In this document: positions 57,055 to 64,000 of the stretch, piece by piece
Layout of the letters: each line of letters begins with the position of its first letter
Numbering within the stretch: the first letter of the stretch is position 1
Origin: Evansella alkalicola
Lineage (GTDB): Bacteria; Bacillota; Bacilli; Bacillales; Salisediminibacteriaceae
Length of the DNA stretch: 64,000 bases
Assembly (NCBI RefSeq): GCF_019042735.1
Contig: NZ_JAHQCR010000084.1
Location: 1 to 64,000, forward strand
Direction of reading: 5' to 3'
Translations under genes and position numbers: made by a program
The notes under the pieces: generated by a model
Database searches by the model: none
Seen by the model: only the letters and a program-made list of their open reading frames with translations
Told to the model about the DNA's origin: nothing

Positions 57055-58089
57055 CTACTGGCTAGATAATTCCAACCCTGGTTGCCCGTTTAAACGGTCA
57101 CCAGAACGATATCCTTTTTCATACAAGATTGTTCCAGCTGCAGCGATCATTGCAGCATTGTCCGTACATAGGGACATTGGAGGGATTGTGAGCTTTAACC
57201 CTTCTGCTTCACAAGCATCACTCAATTCCTTACGCAGCCCTTTATTTGCAGCAACACCACCTGCAAGTAGAACCCTGTCCACATTTTTTTCCTTAGCTGC
57301 CTTCATTGTTTTTGTGACTAATACTTCGATCACACTTTCTTGAAAGCTTGCTGCCAAGTTTTCCACGGGCAGCGTTTCTCCACGTTGTTTTGCATTATGC
57401 AAGGTGTTGATCACTGCAGATTTCAAACCACTGAAGCTAAAATCAAAGGAATCAGGCTCTAACCATGCCCTAGGTAATGTAATGCTAGCTTCTCCTTCAT
57501 GGGCAAGGCGGTCAATATGAGGGCCTCCTGGATATGGTAAGCCTAACGTACGAGCAACCTTATCATATGCCTCCCCGACGGCGTCATCCCTTGTTTCACC
57601 AATGACTTCAAAGCTGCCGTGCTCTTTCATATAAACTAGCTCCGTATGGCCCCCAGACACGACGAGGGTCAACAAAGGAAAGGTCAGTTCTTCCACAATA
57701 TGATTTGCATAAATGTGACCTGCAATGTGGTGTACCCCGATTAGTGGTTTATTTTGACTGAACGCAATGGCTTTCGCTGCATTAACACCAATGAGGAGGG
57801 CACCAACAAGGCCTGGACCTTCTGTTACTGCAATAGCATCGATATCATCGAAGGACACTTCTGCTTCCGCCATAGCTTCTTCCAAGATATATGTAATCTG
57901 TTCCACATGATGGCGAGAAGCAATTTCAGGTACTACGCCACCAAATCGTTTATGACTTTCAATTTGAGACGAAACCGTATTGCTTAAAATATCACGGCCG
58001 TTTTTTACCACTGCAACTGCAGTCTCATCACAACTCGTCTCAACTCCTAGTATGATCGTATCTTGCGTATTCTTTCCATTATTCGTCAC
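57055..58089 (-). CDS. tsaD: tRNA N6-threonylcarbamoyladenosine transferase TsaD
   Basis: The 344-aa ASKHA-fold enzyme transfers threonylcarbamoyl to A37 of ANN-decoding tRNAs, with TsaB and TsaE. It has GVETSCDETAVAV, the metal motif HHIAGHIYANH, VSGGHTEL and LAGGVAANKGLR. Start: GTG at 58089, giving the usual 4-bp overlap with rimI (GTGA) and a GGGTGA upstream. A GTG five codons earlier is possible. Length fits B. subtilis TsaD (346 aa). Confidence 0.96.
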   Translation of the reverse strand: MTNNGKNTQDTIILGVETSCDETAVAVVKNGRDILSNTVSSQIESHKRFGGVVPEIASRHHVEQITYILEEAMAEAEVSFDDIDAIAVTEGPGLVGALLIGVNAAKAIAFSQNKPLIGVHHIAGHIYANHIVEELTFPLLTLVVSGGHTELVYMKEHGSFEVIGETRDDAVGEAYDKVARTLGLPYPGGPHIDRLAHEGEASITLPRAWLEPDSFDFSFSGLKSAVINTLHNAKQRGETLPVENLAASFQESVIEVLVTKTMKAAKEKNVDRVLLAGGVAANKGLRKELSDACEAEGLKLTIPPMSLCTDNAAMIAAAGTILYEKGYRSGDRLNGQPGLELSSQ

Positions 58090-58538
58090 TCTAACATCAC
58101 CCACATAATTTGTGCATCCTCTTGATTATCTGTATAGTAATTTTTTCGGATGCCGCCATTTTGAAAACCATTTTTCCGATACATTCTAATTGCTGTTTCA
58201 TTGGATAGACGAACCTCTAGGGTAATCTTTTTCGCCCTGAAGGTCTTTGCCATTTCAATAACCCCTTGAAGAAGGCGTTCACCAATGCCAAGTCTTCGAT
58301 ACTCAGGTGAAACGGCAATATTCGTAATATGTGCCTCATCAATGATGATCCAAACACCACAGTAGCCAATAACACGTCCATCAATCTCAGCAACTAAATA
58401 ATTTGCAAACTGATTCGTCGTTAATTCATTAACGAAGGCACCTTTGCTCCAAGGTGTTGGAAAGCAGGCATGCTCCACTTCCATCACCTGATTAAGATCA
58501 GCTATTTCCATTAATCTAATACGAACTTCTTCCCCCAT
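58086..58538 (-). CDS. rimI: Ribosomal protein S18 N-acetyltransferase RimI
   Basis: This 150-aa GNAT acetyltransferase has ITNIAVSPEYRRLGIGERLL as the acetyl-CoA motif A and VRLSNETAIRMYRKNGFQ near the end. ATG at 58538 has AGGGG 7 nt upstream. It is in the conserved tsa cluster between tsaB and tsaD. Confidence 0.93.
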   Translation of the reverse strand: MGEEVRIRLMEIADLNQVMEVEHACFPTPWSKGAFVNELTTNQFANYLVAEIDGRVIGYCGVWIIIDEAHITNIAVSPEYRRLGIGERLLQGVIEMAKTFRAKKITLEVRLSNETAIRMYRKNGFQNGGIRKNYYTDNQEDAQIMWVMLE

Positions 58539-58560
58539 AAGCATACCCCTATATGACAAA

Positions 58561-59262
58561 TTACTTGCTAGTTTGTTGACTCTCCATCCATTTAGCTTCC
58601 GCTTCTGCTAAACGAATATAATTTGGGGAAAAATCGTGTGTTTCTCCCTCAACCTTTTTTTCCATCCCTACTCGAGCTAATTCTCCTGGTCGTGGCATAC
58701 AGTCTGTTACAGTAGCGATGATCCCCTTTTCACCTAGAATAGCGTGAATATCATCATTGTGCTTGTTCATATCAATGCTTAACATGCACACAGGCTTGTC
58801 CATTTCCTTTAATTGGTTTAACCACTCTCGGTGGATAATAATTTGATCTTCCTTCACTTGCTGAACGATTCCATTTTTGCTCTCATAAAGACCTGTGTAC
58901 ACCTGCCCACGCCGAGCATCAATAAACGGTGAGATGTAGCCATTAAAATGACGTCCATTTTGAGCTAAAACTTCAAGACTTGAGACACCCACCACTGGAA
59001 TCTTTAATGACCAGGCCATAGTTTTAGCCGTAGTCACGCCAATTCTAACCCCTGTGTACGACCCTGGTCCTTCTGATACGACGATCCGATCCAGTCGATT
59101 AGGAGTTAGGTCTACCTCCTCCATTAAGGCACGAATCGCTGGCATCAGACGAACGGAATGGTTTTTCTTCAAATATGTAATATATTCACCGACGAGCCAG
59201 CCATCCTTCATGACAGCAACACCTAACACATAACTTGAAGTATCAATTGCTAATACATTCAT
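58561..59262 (-). CDS. tsaB: tRNA t6A modification protein TsaB
   Basis: The 233-aa ASKHA-fold partner of TsaD begins VLAIDTSSYVLGVAV and has the VSEGPGSYTGVRIGVTTAK motif. It overlaps tsaE by 4 bp (ATGA) and is followed by rimI after about 20 bp. A TsaB is normally inactive itself and scaffolds TsaD. Confidence 0.95.
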   Translation of the reverse strand: MNVLAIDTSSYVLGVAVMKDGWLVGEYITYLKKNHSVRLMPAIRALMEEVDLTPNRLDRIVVSEGPGSYTGVRIGVTTAKTMAWSLKIPVVGVSSLEVLAQNGRHFNGYISPFIDARRGQVYTGLYESKNGIVQQVKEDQIIIHREWLNQLKEMDKPVCMLSIDMNKHNDDIHAILGEKGIIATVTDCMPRPGELARVGMEKKVEGETHDFSPNYIRLAEAEAKWMESQQTSK

Positions 59263-59720
59263 CGATTAAAAATCTCCTTACAAATTGAAATAAAGTGCTC
59301 TCCTTGCGGTTGAAAACGTAGCTTTCTTTCCGTTTCCCCTGAATGTTCAATAGTGATTGCTAGTTTTTCAGAAGGTAGCTGTTCAGAAATCATCGATGGC
59401 CATTCCACAACGGTAATCCCTTCTCCTTCAAAGTACTCTTCTAGACCAAAATCTTCATATTCATCTTCTATCCGATACGCATCCATATGATATAAAGGCA
59501 GCCTTCCTTTATACTCCTTTATGATCGTAAAGGTCGGACTATTTACATTTCTAGTTATTCCAAGCCCTTTCGCCAAACCTTTTGTAAAACTTGTCTTTCC
59601 TGCGCCTAAATCTCCCTCAAGGGTAATGACATCCCCAGGTTGCAGCCGCTCTGCTAACTGTTCAGCAAGCCCCTGAGTTTCTTCAAGGGCATGGGAGATA
59701 AATTCAAATCCTTCATTCAT
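59259..59720 (-). CDS. tsaE: tRNA t6A modification ATPase TsaE
   Basis: The 153-aa P-loop ATPase regulates the TsaBD complex. It has LEGDLGAGKTSFTKGLAKGL (Walker A), NSPTFTIIKEY (switch-like) and YHMDAYRIE. ATG at 59720 follows GGAGGAAG. It is coupled to tsaB by a 4-bp overlap. Confidence 0.95.
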   Translation of the reverse strand: MNEGFEFISHALEETQGLAEQLAERLQPGDVITLEGDLGAGKTSFTKGLAKGLGITRNVNSPTFTIIKEYKGRLPLYHMDAYRIEDEYEDFGLEEYFEGEGITVVEWPSMISEQLPSEKLAITIEHSGETERKLRFQPQGEHFISICKEIFNR

Positions 59721-59735
59721 CTTAACTTCCTCCAA

Positions 59736-60725
59736 TTACAAATGGTCATACCCTGTTTTTGTCAAAGGAATGACTTCACCCTTATTCCGCTCTAACACTA
59801 CTTGTGGTTGATCACTGGCTTCAATGCGACCAATGGGAAAAAAGGGCAACCCCTGTTCAGTAAACATCTTCTCCAATGATGGCAGATCTGCTTCACTTAC
59901 AGTTCCCACTAGCTCAAAGTCCTCGCCTCCATACAAAACCCAGTTTTCCTGTTGTTCCTGTGTTCCTTCCTTAATCAACGGCGCTGTAGGAATCTCCTCC
60001 CAATGAAGGGTCACCCGAACTCCACTTGCTTGTGCTATTTCCATGGCCTCACTAGCAATTCCATCACTAATGTCATTTAAAGCAATCTTAAAGCCACTCT
60101 CTGCTAAAACTCGACCTGCTTTAACTCTAGGTTGCGGATACTGGTGTGCCTTCAAATACTCGGCTAACGTAGCTTCATCAGCAGCTTTTCTTCCATGAGC
60201 CAATAATTTCTCCAAGCCGTACGCAGATAAACCTAAAGGACCTGTTACAAATAATACATCACCTGGTTTTGCATGGGATCGGAGAAGATGGCGGTCCTTC
60301 TCTACCTTTCCTACCACAGTAACGGTTAACACGAGCTCTTTACTTGTTGATACTGTATCTCCACCGATCAAGTCCATCTGAAATTGATTACCTAAATGCC
60401 TCATTCCTTGATAAATGTCATCTAATTCTTGTTTGTCCCACCCTGTTTTAGGAATGGCAATGGATACGAGATAATAAAGGGGAACAGCCCCCATTGCAGC
60501 TAAGTCACTAACATTTACTGCTAATGCTTTATGCCCCAAGGCCTTCATTGTCATTGTCTCTTTGGTGAAGTGCACTCCTTCTACCATCGTATCTACTGCT
60601 ATTACTGATTCCATATCAGTCTCTGTGGAAAAAATAGCAGCGTCATCGCCAATGCCAACTTTTAAGGAAGGCTGTTGCTGTGTATCAGGTGTTATGCTTT
60701 TTATCCAATTCATTTCATTATTCAT
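59736..60725 (-). CDS. thiL: Thiamine-monophosphate kinase
   Basis: The 329-aa PurM-like kinase converts thiamine monophosphate to thiamine diphosphate. It has VGIGDDAAIF, DTMVEGVHF, NVSDLAAMGA and LIGGDTVST. It is first of the operon, 15 bp before tsaE, as in B. subtilis ydiA (thiL). No thiamine riboswitch is seen upstream. Confidence 0.95.
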   Translation of the reverse strand: MNNEMNWIKSITPDTQQQPSLKVGIGDDAAIFSTETDMESVIAVDTMVEGVHFTKETMTMKALGHKALAVNVSDLAAMGAVPLYYLVSIAIPKTGWDKQELDDIYQGMRHLGNQFQMDLIGGDTVSTSKELVLTVTVVGKVEKDRHLLRSHAKPGDVLFVTGPLGLSAYGLEKLLAHGRKAADEATLAEYLKAHQYPQPRVKAGRVLAESGFKIALNDISDGIASEAMEIAQASGVRVTLHWEEIPTAPLIKEGTQEQQENWVLYGGEDFELVGTVSEADLPSLEKMFTEQGLPFFPIGRIEASDQPQVVLERNKGEVIPLTKTGYDHL

Positions 60726-60824
60726 CGTTTCAACAACCTTAACTACAGTTTATACTTACTTAGAATTCCCTTGTTTTCTAACATGTAATACAATTTGAAC
60801 AATATTCTTGCGGCTAACACAAAA

Positions 60825-61949
60825 CTATTGTAGTGCGCTTTGAAATGCTTCTATAATATCTTCTACATCTTCAATACCAACGGAAATCCTTACTAGTGAT
60901 GGCGTCACACCTAGTTTTTCTCTCAATTCGACTGGCACAGGGCGATGGGACGTCCCCACAGGGTGAGTCACTGATGTCTCTACCCCAGCTAAAGTTGGGA
61001 CTACCTTCACCCAAGATAACTGTCGGAAGAATTTGTATACGTCCACGTCATCTCCTAGATCTATTGTTACTATCGCCCCGTCTCCACGAGAGGAAACACC
61101 TTCTGGATAATAGACCTTCTTTATCTTCTCATGTTTCCGTAAAGCTTCAGCTAAGCCTTTTGCATTGCTACTTTGTTTTTCCATACGTAAACTGAGCGTT
61201 TTCAGACCTCTACATCCTAACCAGCCATCAAATGGTCCAAGATTGCTTCCTAAATTACTAATCTTCCCTTTTACTTTTTTCATCAATGCTTTATTTCCTG
61301 TAATTACTCCAGCAGATATATCACTATGGCCACCAATATACTTCGTCGCACTGTGAACAACTAAATCCACCCCAACCTCGTGTGGACGAATCAAATATGG
61401 TGTAGCAAATGTATTATCTACCATCGTTTTTAGACCATGTTTTTTCCCAATAGAAACAAGCTCCTCTAAGTCTTCCACCCGCAATAGGGGGTTTGTGATA
61501 GACTCTGTGTATAAAAGGACGGTATTATGTTTGATTTTAGCTTCTACTTCATCTCTATTAGAGAAGTCCACAAAGCTCACTTCTATGCCAAAATTACCGA
61601 TTTCGCGAGCAAGCAGTTGATATGTACCACCATAAAGGTCTTCCGTCGCAATGATATGGTCTCCAGTTTTCGCCACAGCAAGAACTCCTGCCAAGATAGC
61701 TGATATACCTGAAGAGGAAGCAGCCCCAGCTTCAGCGCCTTCTAAATCCGCAACGCCTTTACCGAGATCATCTGTATTGGGATTCCCCATGCGAGTGTAC
61801 ATATAAGATTTTTCTCCGGAAAAGAAAGCTTCCATATCCTCTAAGTCATGAAAGGAAAATGCAGATGTTTGATAGATAGGCTTAGACTTACTTATTTCCT
61901 TTGTATCTAGCTTTTCTTGAAAGTGAACATTTTTTGTTTGAAATCGCAT
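60825..61949 (-). CDS. Cys/Met metabolism PLP-dependent enzyme
   Basis: The 374-aa cystathionine gamma-synthase/lyase-family enzyme has YTRMGNPNTDDL near the N-terminus, TEDLYGGTYQL and the PLP lysine in HSATKYIGGHSD, with LVRISVGIEDVEDI near the end. The family covers cystathionine synthases and lyases, O-acetylhomoserine sulfhydrylase and methionine gamma-lyase. The residues seen do not distinguish them. Own transcription unit. Confidence 0.87.
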   Translation of the reverse strand: MRFQTKNVHFQEKLDTKEISKSKPIYQTSAFSFHDLEDMEAFFSGEKSYMYTRMGNPNTDDLGKGVADLEGAEAGAASSSGISAILAGVLAVAKTGDHIIATEDLYGGTYQLLAREIGNFGIEVSFVDFSNRDEVEAKIKHNTVLLYTESITNPLLRVEDLEELVSIGKKHGLKTMVDNTFATPYLIRPHEVGVDLVVHSATKYIGGHSDISAGVITGNKALMKKVKGKISNLGSNLGPFDGWLGCRGLKTLSLRMEKQSSNAKGLAEALRKHEKIKKVYYPEGVSSRGDGAIVTIDLGDDVDVYKFFRQLSWVKVVPTLAGVETSVTHPVGTSHRPVPVELREKLGVTPSLVRISVGIEDVEDIIEAFQSALQ

Positions 61950-62022
61950 TTACAACACCCCTGCCTCATCATCATTTTTCGATAAGCTCTGTTAAACTTA
62001 GATATTGATTTTTTGTTACAGG

Positions 62023-62112
62023 TACTCGCTTTCCGCGGGCGGCTGGTAAGCCTCCTCGATGCTTTGCATCTGCGGGGTCTTACCCCTGCCTTTAATCCCG
62101 CCGGAGTCTCAT
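62023..62112. repeat. Dispersed GC-rich Bacillus-type intergenic repeat
   Basis: The element starts ACTCGCTTTCCGCGGGCGG and ends CCGGAGTCTC, with CCTCCTCG and TGCGGGGTCT inside. It is much richer in GC than its surroundings. This pattern (ACTCGCTTTCCGCGGGC, then CTGCGGGGTCT and GGAGTCTC) recurs widely in Bacillus intergenic regions. The rest of 61950-62354 holds no gene. Confidence 0.75.
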
Positions 62113-62354
62113 ACCTTCCTCAAAAAATCAAAAGTGTTAAATATCAACATTATCCTTTAACAGAGCTTTTCAATAAAAAAAAAGTCTTTCTCATGCCCCT
62201 TAACTCTTGATATACAGTCATTTTAACACCTTCCATGTAAAAAAAATATAAATTGCAATTTGACGAAAAAAAAACATACTTTACTTCGTTCCCATGTGAT
62301 AAACTATTGAAAACATTATACACTTTTTTATGAAACCATGAATGGGGATAGGAC

Positions 62355-63965
62355 ATGGAACGAAGGATAAACAGTTCAACAAATAGCTTAGGAATGGTTT
62401 CCACAGCCTCAAAATATGCCACTGACGCTGGAGTGAAAATGCTTGAAAAAGGTGGAAATGCCTTTGATGCAGCTGCAGCAGCCGCTATTTGCTTAGGGGT
62501 TACTGAACCACAGGCTTCTGGACTTGGCGGACAGTCTATGGCTCTCATTTATCAAAAAGAAACGAATCGAGTTTTTGCGTTAGATGGTTCATCAAGGGCG
62601 CCGTTTCAAGTACAGCCTACGAAAACACCTGAAAAGCCCATTAAATTAGGAATAACATCATCAACTGTGCCCTCTACTCCGGCAACAATCGGGTATATGC
62701 AGGAGAAATACGGAAAACTATCGCTGGCTGAAATATTAGAGCCGGCTATTATTGCGGCTGAAAATGGTTTTGTCACTACACCTTTAATACACAAACTAAT
62801 AAAAAAAGAAGAACAGCAGCTTCGAAAAGACCCTACTGTTCTCAAAAATTATTTTATAGATAATGTTCCAGCTCCAGTTGGACATGTGATTCGCCAACCT
62901 GAATTAGCTGAATGTTTGAAAACAATGGCGCAGGCTGGCTGGCACGATTTTTATGTAGGAACACTCGGTCAACAAATCATTAAAGATATGGAAAATAGGG
63001 GAGGATTAATTACTGCGGCAGACTTGTGCCAAATTCCTCAGCCTATTGAAAGGGAAGTACTAGAAAGCACGTATCGAAATTATCAAATTTATACTTTTCC
63101 TCCTCCTGGGGCAGGAAGAGTTCTCGTACAAATATTAAATACATTAGAAGGGTTTCCTTCTGAAATACTAAACTCAGAAGATCCCATCGGTGCATCAATT
63201 TTTGCCCTAGCATTCCGATTTGCTCTCATTAATAGACAACGGATTCCTATCCACCCTGATTACTACTTACAAACAGTTAATAAAATGATGCTCGATAAAG
63301 GGTACGGACGAGAACTATCTGAAAGAATAAAGGAAATATATACATTCGCTTTGCAAGATAAATATAGTCCTCCCCCACATTCAGGGGAGACAACACATTT
63401 ATCTGTGGTTGATAAAGAAGGGAACTGTGTTGGCATCACACAATCTATTGAGCTAGTCTTTGGAAGTAAAACGGTAGCTGATGGCTTAGGCTTCTTCTAT
63501 AACAATTATATGAGTGCTTTTGAGTATAAAAATATGACGCACCCTTACTATCTGTTACCTGGGGCAAAACCATGGAGTAGTGTCGCACCCGTCTTATTAT
63601 TTAACAACGGGCAGCCACGGTTTTTATTAGGGAGTCCAGGGAGCAGCCGTATATCAACGACTTTGGCACAGGTAATCACACGAGTCGTTGATCGAGGGGA
63701 AACATTGGATAAAGCCATTGGGGCACCTAGATTTCACTCCTCTGACACAGGACACCTTCAAATAGAAAAAAAGAGGTTCAACTCTGATGTATTAGATGCC
63801 CTTCACCGCACTGGCTTCCAGTTAAAAAATCGAGGGCCATACAGTTTTTATCTCGGCTGTGTCCAAGGAATACAAATCTCACAGAACAGCCACGAACCTT
63901 TTCTTGGTGTAGCTGACCCAAGAAGAGACGGCACAGCTATAGGACCTACTTTTATTAATGGATAG
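62355..63965 (+). CDS. ggt: Gamma-glutamyltransferase family protein
   Basis: The 536-aa Ntn-hydrolase-type protein has the nucleophile region GETTHLSVVDKEGNCV (Thr at the cleavage site between large and small subunits, about residue 345), TEPQASGLGGQ (about 56) and LGSPGSSR near the end. It hydrolyses or transfers gamma-glutamyl groups. No clear signal peptide is seen, unlike secreted GGTs, so a YwrD-like cytosolic member is possible. The gene ends 35 bp before the window end. Confidence 0.85.
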   Translation: MERRINSSTNSLGMVSTASKYATDAGVKMLEKGGNAFDAAAAAAICLGVTEPQASGLGGQSMALIYQKETNRVFALDGSSRAPFQVQPTKTPEKPIKLGITSSTVPSTPATIGYMQEKYGKLSLAEILEPAIIAAENGFVTTPLIHKLIKKEEQQLRKDPTVLKNYFIDNVPAPVGHVIRQPELAECLKTMAQAGWHDFYVGTLGQQIIKDMENRGGLITAADLCQIPQPIEREVLESTYRNYQIYTFPPPGAGRVLVQILNTLEGFPSEILNSEDPIGASIFALAFRFALINRQRIPIHPDYYLQTVNKMMLDKGYGRELSERIKEIYTFALQDKYSPPPHSGETTHLSVVDKEGNCVGITQSIELVFGSKTVADGLGFFYNNYMSAFEYKNMTHPYYLLPGAKPWSSVAPVLLFNNGQPRFLLGSPGSSRISTTLAQVITRVVDRGETLDKAIGAPRFHSSDTGHLQIEKKRFNSDVLDALHRTGFQLKNRGPYSFYLGCVQGIQISQNSHEPFLGVADPRRDGTAIGPTFING

Positions 63966-64000
63966 ACTACCTTAAACGATATTATTGTTTTTTGAATAGT

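Overview
This window comes from a low-GC, endospore-former-type Bacillaceae chromosome. Ribosome binding sites are strong (AGGAGG), TTG and GTG starts are frequent, and a perfect CIRCE operator precedes groES-groEL. The order groEL, groES, CPBP protease, ydiK, rex, moaC, ydiF (ABC-F), tsaD, rimI, tsaB, tsaE, thiL is the Bacillus subtilis ydi/gro neighbourhood. I cannot name the species.

Layout. (1) Bases 1 to about 25.5 kb are an accessory, defence-rich island of nested mobile elements. They hold a complete IS21-family insertion sequence (1-2437), a four-gene type III restriction-modification operon with a SNF2-type helicase and a DUF4391 gene (2766-11623), a large RecD-like helicase-nuclease (11845-15564), two tandem degenerate tyrosine recombinases, a trio of overlapping tyrosine recombinases resembling a 'recombinase in trio' (RIT) element (about 18669-23001), two paralogous excisionase-like genes and an integrase (23458-25459). 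(2) 25.7-42.2 kb holds a CPBP protease, tRNA-Asn, fbaA, prfC, two paralogous methyltransferases, a CBS protein, two paralogous SulP transporter-UspA cassettes on opposite strands, helD, pfkA and an RNase J gene. (3) 42.5-43.8 kb is a solitary integrase left beside the 3' end of groEL. (4) 43.8-61 kb is the conserved gro/rex/moaC/tsa/thiL backbone, interrupted by two tandem arrays with exactly the same 51-bp period, a DnaA-box cluster and several palindromic repeats. (5) The window ends with a Cys/Met-metabolism PLP enzyme, a dispersed GC-rich repeat and a gamma-glutamyltransferase.

How the genes work together. The res-mod-DUF4391-SNF2 genes overlap or nearly touch and probably act as one extended restriction system, with the RecD-like nuclease as a separate neighbouring transcription unit. 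TsaD, TsaB and TsaE make the tRNA t6A modification. Rex, MoaC and the ABC-F protein are ordinary housekeeping neighbours. FbaA and PfkA are glycolytic enzymes found here outside the neighbourhoods they occupy in B. subtilis.

The most interesting undescribed signal is a compact structured-RNA/attenuator motif, an AGRAG-nAC strand facing a GTnTGCC strand. It recurs four times, each copy upstream of a different recombinase or excisionase unit. The two best copies show compensating base changes, lie directly before the paralogous xis genes and end in terminator-like stems with U-tracts.
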